From Macrothele yani (Eukaryota; Arthropoda; Arachnida; Araneae; Macrothelidae): DNA of 64,000 bases. Of the stretch, positions 11,255 to 22,920 are shown piece by piece (the first letter of the stretch is position 1; every line of letters begins with the position of its first letter). The notes beneath the pieces are model-generated. The model ran no database searches. It had not been told where the DNA came from and was given only the letters and a program-made list of their open reading frames with translations. Location of the stretch: NCBI GenBank assembly GCA_039090855.1, contig CM077013.1, forward strand, positions 143,551,240-143,615,239, given 5' to 3'. Position numbers and translations under genes: made by a program.

Positions 11255-14200
11255 AAGATTGTATCTCTTAATTGCAGGGGATTTGCATCCCCATTTTCTA
11301 ATGCCTTGGTACATGAAGACCTCACTCCGTTAGAGCTGATCTTCTCTTACTACAAGAGACGAATTGCCAATCCACTACGATATTCTCACGATGGCGCCAG
11401 TGGAACTACACATTTCACCACGCCTACCAACTATCATCCTATAGTGGTCTAGCTATAGGTATCCGCCATACTTTCAACTCCATAATCACCTCTTTTTCGG
11501 TTCGAAACTTATGTCGAGACCTATTACAGTGTGCATCATTCACCATAGCTTCCACATCTTATCATATATTTAATATTTATATTCCAAGCTCTTCAACCCA
11601 CTTGACAATACTTTTACTCGCCTTCGTCGTGCCTTGTCTCGCATTCCTCCCATAGATCATGTTTTAATTGAGGGGATTTCCAATTGCACTCTGAATCCTA
11701 CCCTGGACCGATCTCCTTCTACCAGAGAACGCCATGTTAACTTGGTGAATCTTCTTCAGTCAGTGGTCTCCGACAACTCATTCATTGATGTTCACCGTCA
11801 CTTCCATCCTTCATCGACTGTACATACTTGGCGCTCGCAACATAATCAAAATCCGTACACAGCTCTGCCTTGACAGATACTACGCCTCATCTACTCTGCT
11901 TACAGCTGTGACAGAATCTATTATCACTCCTACAGCTTCTTCTGACCATTGTGCCATCGTTCTTATTATTCAAGCAGTTCCAGCACAACCCCGTACAATT
12001 CGTCCATGGACTCTTGACGACACTCTTCTTACAGATCCAGACTTCTGTACTTCAGTACGCTCCTTCCTTGAGGACAAAACGACCTCAACTTCAATCAGCT
12101 CCTTGTGGTCTGACTTTTTGGTTGGACATTAAACAGCAACTCGTTCTCCACGTTCGCAATCTTTCTTTTAAAGCAAAAACGCTTCAAAACATGCGTCTCA
12201 ACCATGTCCGTTCCATGCTCTCCATCCTAAGCCCTAAGTGATCCTCTTCTGCCACTATCAAGAAGAACTGCGATCAATCCTCCTTCCTCTGGCTCAACAA
12301 GCTCTACGACGTCTCCGGCTACAACATCTATCGCCAGACGCATCCAATTACGATTTCCTTACATCCATGGAAAAACACGAACAGCATCGAATTCACTTCG
12401 GCACCTTTGCCTCGCATCTGGAGAGGTGTCTGATGATCCACTCACTCTATGTTCCCAGGTCCGAAAGTTCTATACAGAGAAGTTCTGTGAATCTCCTCCG
12501 CCATCCTCTTCAGCTTTGGCATCACTTCTTTCTAACCTACCACAAGTTCCTCCCCATCTTGCCTCTTCTTCTCCTCCTTCCTCCCACGTTCTCTGAACTA
12601 TCCTCTACGTTTTCTTCTTTAAACTCTAGGGCCGCACCGGGTCCGGACGGCCTCACTTTCCTCTTCTATAAAACCTTTCTACCTCTCCTTCTACCATTTC
12701 TCTTTTCTGCACTTTCTGCTGCTTTCAATCACTCCCCTCTACCGAGGCGATTCACAGTAGCATATGTTGTACTATTCCCTAAGAAAGGTGATCTCCTTGA
12801 TCTGGGGAATTGGCGCCCTATCTCCCTCTTAAATCTAGATTATAAACTTTATACTAAACTTCTTTCCCAACGCCTTAACCCCATTCTCACTCACATTCTC
12901 TCCCAAATCAAACTTACACAGTTCCCGGCCGTTCACTTTCTCATAACATCCATCTACTAAATGATCTAATCCATCTTGCCCGATCTCGCTCTTGACCCGT
13001 CGCCCTTCTCTCTCTTGACCAACAATCCGCTTTTGATAATATCTCACATTCCTATCTATCGGCTACACTCCTTCACTTCGGTTTTCCTCCTTCCTTCGTC
13101 TCTCTTCTTTTCTCACTCTATCAAGACGCCGTTCTCCAGGTCAAGCTGCCCACCTTTCTCACAGCGCCTATTCCCTTCCGCCGGGGAGTGCGGCAGGGTT
13201 GCCCACTCTCCGGACAACTCTTTGCAATCGCAATTGAACCCTTCCTCCGCTCTGTACTCCGCTCTGTACACCAAAGCAGTTCTGCCACCACTCTCTGCCT
13301 GCACAAGACATCATGCCACTACCTCTGTTGCATACGCAGATGATGTCACCATCTGCATCCGTCATGACTCACAGTTTCCGTGTCTCCAACGTCTATTCGC
13401 AGCTTATGCCTCATGCTCCGGTGCAGCGCTCAACTCATCTAAAAGCACTGGTTTATGGTGCGGCTCATGGGCACATCGTGTAGACACCCCTTGGGAGCAA
13501 GCTGGTCGTCCATCTCACAGCGCTTCCTTGGAGTTCATCTTGGTTCCTTGCAAGCTGCCCCCTCTACACGTGGAATGCTATTCACCCACGCTTGCTCAGG
13601 TCAACTGCCTCCTGGAGGAGAGCCCAGTTCTGCTCATCATTCTTCCAGAGAGCTCGCTCTCTCGAACTTACCTGATTTCCTTGTGCACACACTCTTGGCT
13701 TGGTGTCAAGTCTCTACAACTCCGCCTTCATGAAATTACCTGATGTCTTACTTCTCTGATTTGGACCTGCCACCACTGGGTCAGTGTCACAAAGCTTTGC
13801 CTCCTCAGGATCACGGCGGCATCGGACTCCTTGATACACAGGAGTACTACAAGGCCGTCAGAATCACTACTTTTCTCCGTCTCTTCACGTCGCCAGTACC
13901 AGATGCCGTTTTAGCTTAGGGACGTCATCGCCTCCCCGAGCAACCCTAACTCTTTCTTTTCTCTCCTTACTACTCATGGACCACCGACCCCTCACCCTCA
14001 TTCGACTTCCCTGTTTACCGTGAAGCTCTAACTTTCCTTCGTTCCTCCCCTCTCTCTCGTTCTCCACCTGATTCCACAACTGAGCTCCTTGCTGAACCCC
14101 TCTTTTATTCTTCGATTATTCACCCTCTCATCTTCCGTACTTTGCCTATCCTACCTGGCTCCGAGCAGGTGTGGTAACAGTTAAAGATCTCACTAACCCT

Positions 14201-15082
14201 GACCTTTCTGGCGACCCTTCGCCAGCCTCCCTCCCTCTCTTCTCCTCTCCTCCTCCTCTCGTGACATCTACGACTCTATTCTTTCATCTATCATTTCTCA
14301 ATTTCCTCATCTTGCTTCCCACTCAGGTATTTCCTTTGTTCCTTCTGCTTCTCTCCCATTTCCTCTTTTCTTGCTTACTTCTGGCTCAGCTCATCCCATT
14401 TCTTCTCTCTCGGTGTCAGCTCTTTATCGGTTCCTCGCTATGTCCCATTCTTCTCCTCCTCTCCCCATTCCTGATGTTCCCCCTGCTGCCACTGCTACGG
14501 TGTGGTCAGCCGCCCTGTCTCCTCTTTCTGCTCCTCTAGAAATTAATACCCATTGGCTTTTCCTCCATCGCCGCCTTCCCTGTTCCCTCCGTTCTTTTCC
14601 GAATGTCTCTTCTCGATTCCCCCTCTTTGCCCTTTCTGTGCTCGGGAGGCTGATCTCTCCCATGTCTATCAACACTGTGTCATATTACTCCCAATGCTGA
14701 ACTTGGCATTTACTATCGCCCAATGTTCCATTACAGCAGATCTTACATTTGATGCATATCGGACTCTTCTCTGCTACAGAACTATCCCCCAGTCAAGCTC
14801 CCATCAGTATGTGCCTATATTTTTATTTTAGCGAAGCATGTAATCTACGTGTTTCATCAACGCTGCAGATATTTGACTACTCCTCTGACTGTGCATGAAG
14901 CTTCTACGGCATTATTATGCCATTTCCGCGACCGTCTGACATCTCGACTTCGGCTAGAGTATTCTGTTGCAGTTACTCAGCGTCGGGAGAGCCAGTTCCT
15001 TGCCACCTGGTCACCGGCTGCCTCATGGTTTACCAGCTCGCCAGCGTCATTGTACCTGACGGTCGGCAGATTTGGTATTTGA
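11255..15082 (+). pseudogene. Tx1-like LINE ORF2: endonuclease and reverse transcriptase
   Basis: The endonuclease starts near 11255 ('SLNCRGFASP') and ends with the conserved 'SDHCAI' near 11940. The RT core begins near 12600 ('AAPGPDGLTFLFYK'), followed by 'PKKGDLLDLGNWRPISLLN' near 12790. Motif B ('GVRQGCPLSGQLF') lies near 13185 and the catalytic YADD at 13333-13344 ('AYADDVTI'). Near 14628 a C-terminal 'CPFCAREADLSHVYQHC' gives the Cys/His cluster typical of these polyproteins. Domains are in the expected order but spread over several frames with stops, so no functional product is possible. Proline/serine-rich frames at 14.1-14.7 kb are by-products of pyrimidine-rich sequence. Confidence 0.82.
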
Positions 15083-15379
15083 CCTTTTTGAATCAGAAAT
15101 GCATATGTAAATATCAACAATCTGTTTTCAAGATCTTTGCACAGCTTGGAAATTTACCGCATGGGTTTTTTGATAAAGGGCTGTACGTGTTTACACAGCA
15201 AATTGTTTTTTGTGACACTCATCTTGTATTTTTTTTTTTTCCTACATTGACGTTCAAGTTAGTTCGTCTTTAGTTTACATTTTGAGTATAAATATTGCAG
15301 TTAGTCATTAGCATAGTGCTGTATAAACATAGATATTGTTTCTGCAGTGTAGTTTTTTGTAATTTTGTTCTATTTTGTT

Positions 15380-16400
15380 TCCCGAACATGTTTGCACTGT
15401 GCTGTATAATTGTACATAATTTTCAAAATATTGCGGAACAAGTAATCCATCTTATTTGCATCAGAATGTCCAAGTTTAGTTATTTCCGTTATTAAACATT
15501 CCAATGATTTGTCTGATAATCAGTTTTTTTAAATTGTATAGTACTGTACATCCTTGTAAATATGTTGTGTTAAAACTCACTGTCATATCGTACCTTCTTT
15601 TCAAGAGACATGTTGACTAATGATTCTTACTGTATTTATTTTTGCACAAGTTAGTCAATTGCATGGTGTTGTACTCATGAGTAATATATTTTGAAAAATA
15701 TTTTACCTATTTTGTTCTTTTGTGTGAGGTGATGCTTGGTACTATCATTCTTCTATCACTACATATGGATAGTGAGAATATGTTAAAGCTTTATTCATCG
15801 TGTGTTTTCTTATTATACTTACATTTTCTATCTGGTCAACAGAATAGTGTTACATTTCTGTATATGGTCCGATTTTGATTTGTAACATGTTGACACTGTG
15901 CTGTATATCTGTACATTGTTTTTGAATATTGCCGAACAGGTAATATATTATATTTACACCAGGAAGTCCAAGTTTGTTCTTCTCCTGATATTCATCATTT
16001 CATTGATTTGTCTTATGATCAGTTTGTCAATTGCTTTGTACTGTACATTCTTGTAACTATGATGTGTTACACCTTACTGTCTTATTGTATTTTTTTTTTT
16101 TTTTTTTTTGCAAGAGAAATGTTGTCTCCTGAAGCTCTCAATTTTCTTGAACAAGTTTGTTAATCGCACAGCAATGCACTTATGAGCAATAAGTTTTTTT
16201 GTTAAAATCCTTCCTCAATGCCCAGACATGCTTGTCGCTGTTCATTTATCACGAGCTGTAATTTTGCTCCATTTTTCAACTTGTGCACTATGCTGTATAT
16301 TTTTATATAGGTTTTAGTAGTTTAACGATCTTTGATCGTATTTTATTTGTATTTAGACGTCCTTATTAGTTCGTCTCCTGGATTTCTACCTTGAATAAAG
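15380..16400 (+). repeat. Internally repeated 3' UTR of the Tx1-like LINE
   Basis: A block beginning 'ttgcactgtgctgtata' at about 15390 recurs at about 15890 ('ttgacactgtgctgtata') and, truncated, at about 16280 ('gtgcactatgctgtata'). Shared landmarks in the same order include 'gtacatcttgtaa', 'tgtcttatgatcagt', 'caagagaaatgtt' and 'actyatgagyaata'. The unit is roughly 390-500 bp, in two to three copies. A T run of about 23 lies at 16090-16112. Confidence 0.62.
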
Positions 16401-16422
16401 ATATTTTGAAACCACCTTTGGC

Positions 16423-17416
16423 TTTAATGCATGCTCTGACCCTTCGAGACATACTCTTGACAAGGTTTTGGAACAGAGCGATAGGTATGCGCTTCCATTT
16501 AGTACATAATGCTGCCGCTAACTGTTGCTTAGTAGTAGTCATAGATTCCAAACTTCTCATGCGGCGCTCTAATTCATCCTATAGGTGCTATGTTGGATTA
16601 AGATCAGGGCTCTGTGATGGGCAGTCCACACACGATACGGAATTATCGTCAAACCATGCAGTAACAGTTCTTGCTTTATGGCTCGGTGTATTATCCTGCT
16701 GTTACCAACAAGGCTTGGTTCCATAGTATTGCCACAGAGTTGGTAGGATATATTTGTCCAAAATATCGAGGTAAACGTGTTGGTTAACTGGTTTGTACAC
16801 GATAACCAATGAGCAGGGACCATACCTCAAAAAATACCCCTACACGAGTACCCTGCTAGCTCCAAACTTGACCGTAAGAACAGTACACTGTGGTAAATAG
16901 CGTTCTCCCCGCTGCCTCCATACCCACACACGTCCATCAGACTGATGGATCGCGTATCTGGATTCATCAGTCCATAGGACCCGTTTCCATTGATCTACGG
17001 CCCACGATAAATGTTCTTTACACCATACTAAACGACGAGTAGCATTTCCAGTGGACATGAAAGGCTTATGAGCAGCCGCACGACCACGGTAACCCATAGA
17101 ATGAAGTTCTCTGCTAATGGTACGTGTACATACCAAAGTTCCAAAATTTTTACTCACCTGTACACTAAGGTTTTGTGCAGTACTCCGTCGATACTCCATG
17201 GCTTCGAAGTCCTTTATCACTGATTTGCTTCGGTCTGCCGGTACGTTTTGCTGCTTCAGGCACGCCATGTGTTTTCCACTTATTCAGTACATCCAAAACA
17301 GTTGACTTGCTTATGTTTAAACGCCTGTCGGTTTCTCTTATGGACAACCCACTACTACAACACCCAACAATCTTTCCTTTCACAAAGTCGATTCTCTCCT
17401 GTCGCGAGATTTTCAC
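16423..17416 (-). pseudogene. Tc1-B transposase remnant
   Basis: The N-terminus at 17416 reads 'MKISRQERIDFVKGKIVGC' and continues through a helix-turn-helix ('SIRETDRRLNISKSTVLDVLNKW'). After a frameshift, 17268-16840 gives 'SVQVSKNFGTLVCTRTISRELHSMGYRGR', the second DNA-binding half, then the first aspartate in 'LWTDESRYAIHQSDGRVWVW'. The second aspartate is visible near 16690 in 'QQDNTPSHKARTV'. At the third site the sequence reads 'PDLNPT' followed by stops, so the glutamate is lost. The C-terminus 'SMSRRVRACIKAKGG' is intact at ~16430-16480. The LINE sits just beyond the stop region. Confidence 0.85.
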
Positions 17417-17607
17417 TCAACCTCACAGTGCGATATGATCGCGGTCAGCTGCAGACTTGTTTTCATACCGTTTGCATCTGTACCGCGAATCTTATAGGCA
17501 TACCGGTTCCGTTCATTTGCTTTTAAGGGTGTCTGGTGAATTTTGTCAATATAGTGTATATACAACCCGAGGATTGGCTTTCGTTTAGTAGAGTGTCAAG
17601 AGTGAGA

Positions 17608-18646
17608 ATGGGAAAAAGCTTCCGATTTATCGGAGTTTGATAAAGGACAAATTGTGATGGCACGCCACCTCGGAACTACGATCTCGGAAACGGCGCCGCT
17701 TGTGAATTACTCACGTGCCGCTGTAGTGAGTTCGTATCGAAAATGGTGCGCAGATGGCCAAATGACAAACCGCCGTCCAGTCGTGTGTCGTCCGCAGCTC
17801 ATTGACGGCAGATGGGAGCGGAGACTATCGCGCATTATTCACAGCGACGGCAGAGCCACAGTGCAACAAATTATCCGCAGATGAAACAGTGGTGATCAGG
17901 ACAATGTGTCACAGCACACAGTTCATCGCAGCTTTCTGCGCATGGGTCTGCGTAGCCGAAGATCCAGCCGGGTCGCCATGCTGACTGCACGTTATCGCCA
18001 GCAACGCATGGAATGTGCCGAAGGTCATCGAGATTGAACCGTGGATGATTGGAAGAAAGTGACCTGGTCTGACGAATCAAGAATCCTGGTGCATCACGTA
18101 GGCGGCCGAGCGCGGATACATGGATTACCAACGGAGACTATGGCACCTGGATGCACTGTTGGGCGGAAACAGGCCGGCGGCGGCGGCGGTTTTATGCTGG
18201 GGCGATGTTTTCTTGCGACAATTTAGGCCCCATTATCCCAATAGGAGAATCCCTGACATTTGTCAGGTATCTGAACATCGTTGCGGAACAAGTTCACACA
18301 TTTTTGGCATCTGTGCTCCCAATTAATGATGGCCATTACCAACAGCATAATGCGTAATGCGATACTACCAGAATCGTGAAGGAGTGATTCGAGGAACATG
18401 CTGATCACTGTTAATTCCCTGCCCTCCAAATTCACCTGACATGAACACAAAATACATTTGTGATTCGACTTGGAAAAGCGGGTTCGCACTAAATCACTAC
18501 CACCGCGAAATGCACGGGAACTGGAGGATCTGCTGTTGATATTATGGTACCAGATACCCCAGAATATCTGTCCCCACCTCATCGAATCGATGTCTCGCCG
18601 AGAGGCAGCTGTTTTGTGGGGTAAAGGGGGTCCTACACCTTATTAG
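17608..18646 (+). pseudogene. Tc1-C transposase remnant
   Basis: An ATG at 17608 ('MGKS') is followed by a frameshift. The main frame runs 17654-18226 with two internal stops (near 17882 and 18037). It shows '[21 protein letters not shown]', '[15 protein letters not shown]', 'HTVHRSFLRMGLRSRR' and the first catalytic aspartate in 'VTWSDESRI'. A second frame shows 'NLGPIIPIGESLTFVRYLNIVAEQVH' and then 'YQQHNA', where the second aspartate of QDNA has become histidine. The PDMN motif at ~18440 lacks the normal IEHLW. The last codons ('KGGPTPY' and TAG at 18644-18646) lie inside the first unit of the downstream 64-bp satellite. Confidence 0.85.
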
Positions 18647-21370
18647 GTAGGTGGTCATAAAGTAACGGCTCATCGGTGTATAGGCTAAATGGGGTCCTAC
18701 ACCTTATTAGGTAGGTGGTCATAAAGTAACGGCTCATCGGTGTATAGGCTAAAGGGGGTCCTACACCTTATTAGGTAGGTGGTCATAAAGTAACGGCTCA
18801 TCGGTGTATAGGCTAAAGAGGGTCCTACACCTTATTAGGTAGGTGGTCATAATGTAATGGCTCATCGGTGTATAGGCTAAATGGGGTCCTACAGCTTATT
18901 AGGTAGGTGGTCATAATGTAATGGCTCATCGGTGTATAGGCTAAAGGGGGTCCTACAGCTTATTAGGTAGGTGGTCATAATGTAATGGCTCATCGGTGTA
19001 TAGGCTAAAGGGGGTCCTACAGCTTATTAGGTAGGTGGTCATAATGTAATGGCTCATCGGTGTATAGGCTAAATGGGGTGCTACAGCTTATTAGGTAGGT
19101 GGTTATAATGTAATGGCTCATCGGTGTATAGGCTAAATGGGGTCCTACAGCTTATTAGGTAGGTGGTCATAATGTAATGGCTCATCGGTGTATAGGCTAA
19201 AGGGGGTCCTACAGCTTATTAGGTAGGTGGTCATAATGTAATGGCTCATCGGTGTATAGGCTAAAGGGGGTCCTACAGCTTATTAGGTAGGTGGTGATAA
19301 TGTAATGGCTCATCGGTGTATAGGCTAGAGGAGGTCCTACACCTTATTAGGTAGGTGGTCATAAAGTAACGGCTCATCGGTGTATAGGCTAAAGGGGGTC
19401 CTACACCTTATTAGGTAGGTGGTCATAATGTAATGGCTCATCGGTGTATAGGCTAAAGGAGGTTCTACAGCTTATTAGGTAGGTGGTCATAATGTAATGG
19501 CTCATCGGTGTATAGGCTAAAGGGGGTCCTACAGCTTATTAGGTAGGTGGTCATAATGTAATGGCTCATCGGTGTATAGGCTAAAGGGGGTCCTACAGCT
19601 TATTAGGTAGGTGGTCATAATGTAATGGCTCATCGGTGTATAGGCTAAAGGAGGTGCTACAGCTTATTAGGTAGGTGGTCATGATGTAATGGCTCATCGG
19701 TGTATAGGCTAAAGGGGGTCCTACAGCTTATTAGGTAGGTGGTCATAATGTAATGGCTCATCGGTGTATAGGCTAAAGGGGGTCCTACAGCTTTTTAGGT
19801 AGGTGGTCATAATGTAATGGCTCATCGGTGTATAGGCTAAAGGAGGTCCCACAGCTTATTAGGTAGGTGGTCATAATGTAATGGCTCATCGGTGTATAGG
19901 CTAAAGGAGGTCCTACAGCTTATTAGGTAGGTGGTCATAATGTAATGGCTCATCGGTGTATAGGCTAAAGGAGGTCCTACAGCTTATTAGGTAGGTGGTC
20001 ATAATGTAATGGCTCATCGGTGTATAGGCTAAAGGAGGGTTCTACAGCTTATTAGGTAGGTGGTAATAATGTAATGGCGCATCGGTGTATAGGCTAAATG
20101 GTGTCCTACAGCTTATTAGGTAGGTGGTCATAATGTAATGGCTCATCGGTGTATAGGCTAAAGGAGGTCCTACAGCTTATTAGGTAGGTGGTCATAATGT
20201 AATGGCTCATCGGTGTATAGGCTAAATGGGGTCCTACAGCTTATTAGGTAGGTGGTCAGAATGTAATGGCTCATCGGTGTATAGGCGAAATGGGGTCCTA
20301 CAGCTTATTAGGTAGGTGGTCAGAATGTAATGGCTCATTGGTGTATAGGCGAAATGGGGTCCTACAGCTTATTAGGTAGGTGGTCAGAATGTAATGGCTC
20401 ATCGGTGTATAGGCTAAAGGAGGTGCTACAGCTTATTAGGTAGGTGGTCATAATGTAATGGCTCATCGGTGTATAGGCTAAAGGGGGTCCTACAACTTAT
20501 TAGGTAGGTGGTCATAATGTAATGGCTCATCGGTGTATAGGCTAAAGGAGGTCCTACAGCTTATTAGGTAGGTGGTCATAATGTAATGGCTCATCGGTGT
20601 ATAGGCTAAAGGGGGTCCTACAACTTATTAGGTAGGTGGTCATAATGTAATGGCTCATCGGTGTATAGGCTAAATGGGGTCCTACAACTTATTAGGTAGG
20701 TGGTCATAATGTAATGGCTCATCGGTGTATAGGCTAAAGGGGTGCTACAGCTTATTAGGTAGGTGGTCATAATGTAATGGCTCATCGGTGTATAGGCTAA
20801 AGGAGGTCCTACAGCTTATTAGGTAGGTGGTCATAATGTAATGGCTCATCGGTGTATAGGCTAAAGGAGGTCCTACAGCTTATTAGGTAGGTGGTCATAA
20901 TGTAATGGCTCATCGGTGTATAGGCTAAAGGGGGTCCTACAGCTTATTAGGTAGGTGGTCATAATGTAATGGCTCATCGGTGTATAGGCGAAATGGGGTC
21001 CTACAGCTTATTAGGTAGGTGGTCAGAATGTAATGGCTCATCGGTGTATAGGCGAAATGGGGTCCTACAGCTTATTAGGTAGGTGGTCAGAATGTAATGG
21101 CTCATCGGTGTATAGGCTAAAGGGGGTCCTACAGCTTATTAGGTAGGTGGTCAGAATGTAATGGCTCATCGGTGTATAGGCGAAATGGGGTCCTACAGCT
21201 TATTAGGTAGGTGGTCAGAATGTAATGGCTCATCGGTGTATATTCGAAATGGGGTCCTACAGCTTATTAGGTAGGTGGTCAGAATGTAATGGCTCATCGG
21301 TGTATAGGCTAAAGGAGGTCCTACACCTTATTAGGTAGGTGGTCATAATGTAACGGCTCATCCGTGTATA
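18622..21370 (+). repeat. 64-bp satellite, ~43 copies, derived from the Tc1-C 3' end
   Basis: The unit is 64 bp; phase markers TCCTAC fall at 18631, 18695 and 18759. The first unit is the genuine end of Tc1-C: it holds the last transposase codons, the stop and the inverted terminal repeat ending CATCGGTG. Every later unit repeats that content plus a few linker bases (TATAGGCTAAA). Units near both edges keep the transposon-like variants CTACACC and GTAACGG; most internal units carry CTACAGC and GTAATGG. A variant with GGTCAGAATG and GGCGAAATGG is clustered at about 20260-20400 and again at 20990-21290. Confidence 0.93.
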
Positions 21371-21413
21371 CTCTCCTGAGTTGGTACCGTGGGTTATATG
21401 GTTTTAGGTTATA

Positions 21414-22637
21414 CACTGAGTGGCCACTTTATTATGACCACCTCACAGTTTTAAGCAAATGATCTATGGCTGCATTGCTGCCGGAGGGCGAGGCTAGTAT
21501 AAAAAGAGAAAGCTTAGTGCTTGCGACAGTAGTAGAAGTGATTTTTGGGTGACGAGATGGGTAAAAAATGCGCTTTGACGAACTTTCGACTTGGGATGAT
21601 TGTAGGAGCTCGGAGCCATGGAGCGAGTATCACCGTAACCGCAGCATTCGTGAAATGTTCCAGAGCATCTGTTATTAAAGTGTTTAAAGACTGGACTGTC
21701 AGCCAAAAAACTGGGTCTCTACGTGAAACAAATGGTCGTCATCAACTAGTGACTGCTCGGGCGGAACGGAGAGTGTCCTGACTGGTAACAGACAACAGAA
21801 GGGCAACAGTGCAGCAAATTACAGACCATCTTAATCAAGGATCCCCTCAAATGATCTCTGTACGCACTGTTCGCCGTACACTGCTTCTGATGGGATATGG
21901 CAGCCGAAAGCCTGTTTGAACACCTTTGCTGTCTACAGTTAACAAGAGAAAACGTCTCCAGTTCGCACAAGAGCACAAGGATTGGGCAGTCAATAATTGG
22001 AAACAAATTATGTGGACCGATAAATCACGTTTTCAGTTGCACCATGCCGATGGCCGAGTGAGTATTTGGCGGAAACAGCAAGATAGCATGGACCCCAAAT
22101 GCATTGCTACAACCTACAACCGTTCAAGCTGGTGGAGGCAATGTCATGGTTTGGGGAATGTTTTCCTGGCATGCTTTGGGCCCTTTAATTCGTGTTGATC
22201 AACATCTGACTGGCACATCATGTCTAAACATCGTTGCGGACCAAGTGCATCCTGTCATGTGGATGGTTTATCCCAATGGCGATGGCTACTTTCAACAAGA
22301 TAATACGTCCTGCCATAGTGCTCGTATTGTACAGGATTGGTTTTAGGAACATGCCGGTGAGTTTACTTTGCTTAGGTGGTTCCAACAATCTCCAGATATC
22401 AACCCTATTGAAAATTTGTGGGATGAAGTTGAACGAGCCATCAGAAAGCTGGATCCACAACCCTGCAATCTCACACTCCTGGAAAGGTGCTATTCATCAA
22501 GCATGTTCTCAGATTCCACAAACCACCTATCAGCCTTTCGTGGAGTCCATGCCACGAAGAATCGACGCAGTATTAAAGACAAAAGGTGGCCCAACGAAGT
22601 ACTGAGGGGGTAGTCATAATAAAGTGGCCACTCAGTG
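21414..22637 (+). mobile_element. Tc1-D, complete-length Tc1-family transposon
   Basis: Inverted termini starting CACTGAGTGGCCACTTTATT are near-perfect at both ends, followed by ATGACCACC on the left and its diverged counterpart on the right. TA duplications lie at 21412-21413 and 22638-22639. The total of 1224 bp and the single transposase on the plus strand fit an intact-length Tc1. It starts 44 bp after the 64-bp satellite ends. Confidence 0.92.
21557..22605 (+). pseudogene. Tc1-D transposase, broken by stops and a frameshift
   Basis: The start is ATG 21557 ('MGKKCALTNFRLGMIVGARSHG'), 143 bp inside the terminus. A helix-turn-helix follows ('SITVTAAFVKCSRASVIKVFKDW'). Stops occur near 21779 and 21918. 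At 21926-22198 the frame reads 'KRKRLQFAQEHKDWAVNNWKQIMWTDKSRFQLHHADGR', keeping the first catalytic aspartate although the usual DES is DKS. After a frameshift near 22110 come 'NVMVWGMFSWHALGPLI' and 'YFQQDNTSCHSARIV' with the second aspartate, then 'SPDINPIENLWDEVERAI' with the third acidic residue. The C-terminus ends GGPTKY and TGA at 22603. The catalytic triad survives but the frame does not. Confidence 0.88.
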
Positions 22638-22795
22638 TATAAAGATCATACAAATGTATTACTGGAACGTATAACTTACACACTTATAGAAGGTGTTGAA
22701 GCTGTCGCTCTTCACACAACCTAACTGTTTTACACATGTTTTAAAACACATCTCCGATAGTCAAAACGTTTTTCCGGAATAATGTTAAGGCCAGC

Positions 22796-22845
22796 GCGAA
22801 ATGCACAGGAACTGGAAGATACCAGTTATTTTTTATGGTGCTACA
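22796..22845 (+). repeat. Small fragment resembling Tc1-C
   Basis: 'gcgaaatgcacaggaactgg' and the following bases closely match Tc1-C at about 18517 ('gcgaaatgcacgggaactgg'). Only some 40-50 bp are shared. It is best read as a relic of a related element. Confidence 0.5.
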
Positions 22846-22920
22846 GTCAACATTTTTGAATTAAGTAACTTGTATGTTTAACTTCAGTTTTTGCTGTTTT
22901 CTTGATAGCATATCAAGCTT

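Larger units (their letters stand above)
9235..16411 (+). mobile_element. Near full-length Tx1-like LINE (non-LTR retrotransposon)
   Basis: This ~7.2-kb insert is flanked by the 11-bp duplication CCACCTTTGGC (9224-9234 and 16412-16422) inside Tc1-B. It has a ~210-bp 5' UTR, a gag-like ORF1 with a zinc knuckle, an ORF2 with an apurinic-type endonuclease and reverse transcriptase, and a long 3' UTR ending GAATAAAGATATTTTGAAA with an AATAAA signal. The ORF2 motifs 'NWRPISLLNLDYKLYTKLLSQRL' and 'SCSGAALNSSKSTGLWCGSW' resemble the L1/Tx1 group. Many frameshifts show it is dead. Confidence 0.85.
9142..17556 (-). mobile_element. Tc1-B, Tc1-family transposon split by a Tx1-like LINE
   Basis: The left terminus CACTATATTGACAAAAGTCA (from 9142) and the right terminus, complement of CACTATATTGACAAAATTCA (ending 17556), are nearly identical and flanked by TA. 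The left segment is only ~93 bp before the LINE; the right segment (16423-17556) carries the whole transposase remnant on the minus strand. Without the LINE the element is about 1.2 kb. Confidence 0.88.
9044..18678 (+). mobile_element. Tc1-C, Tc1-family transposon split by Tc1-B
   Basis: The left terminus at 9044 pairs with the right terminus ending at 18678 (about 25 of 32 bases). About 100 bp of 5' sequence are followed by the Tc1-B insertion (9142-17556, TA duplications at 9140-9141 and 17557-17558); Tc1-C then resumes with its transposase. Its own length without the insert is about 1.2 kb. The right end merges into the 64-bp satellite, so the outer target duplication is obscured. Confidence 0.78.

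Noticed and set aside
12976..14831. Leu/Ser/Pro-rich frames as separate genes
   Set aside because: They are alternative frames of the pyrimidine-rich coding strand of the Tx1-like ORF2.
18622..21370. CRISPR-like appearance of the 64-bp array
   Set aside because: The whole unit repeats, there are no unique spacers, and the first unit is a Tc1 end. The context is eukaryotic.
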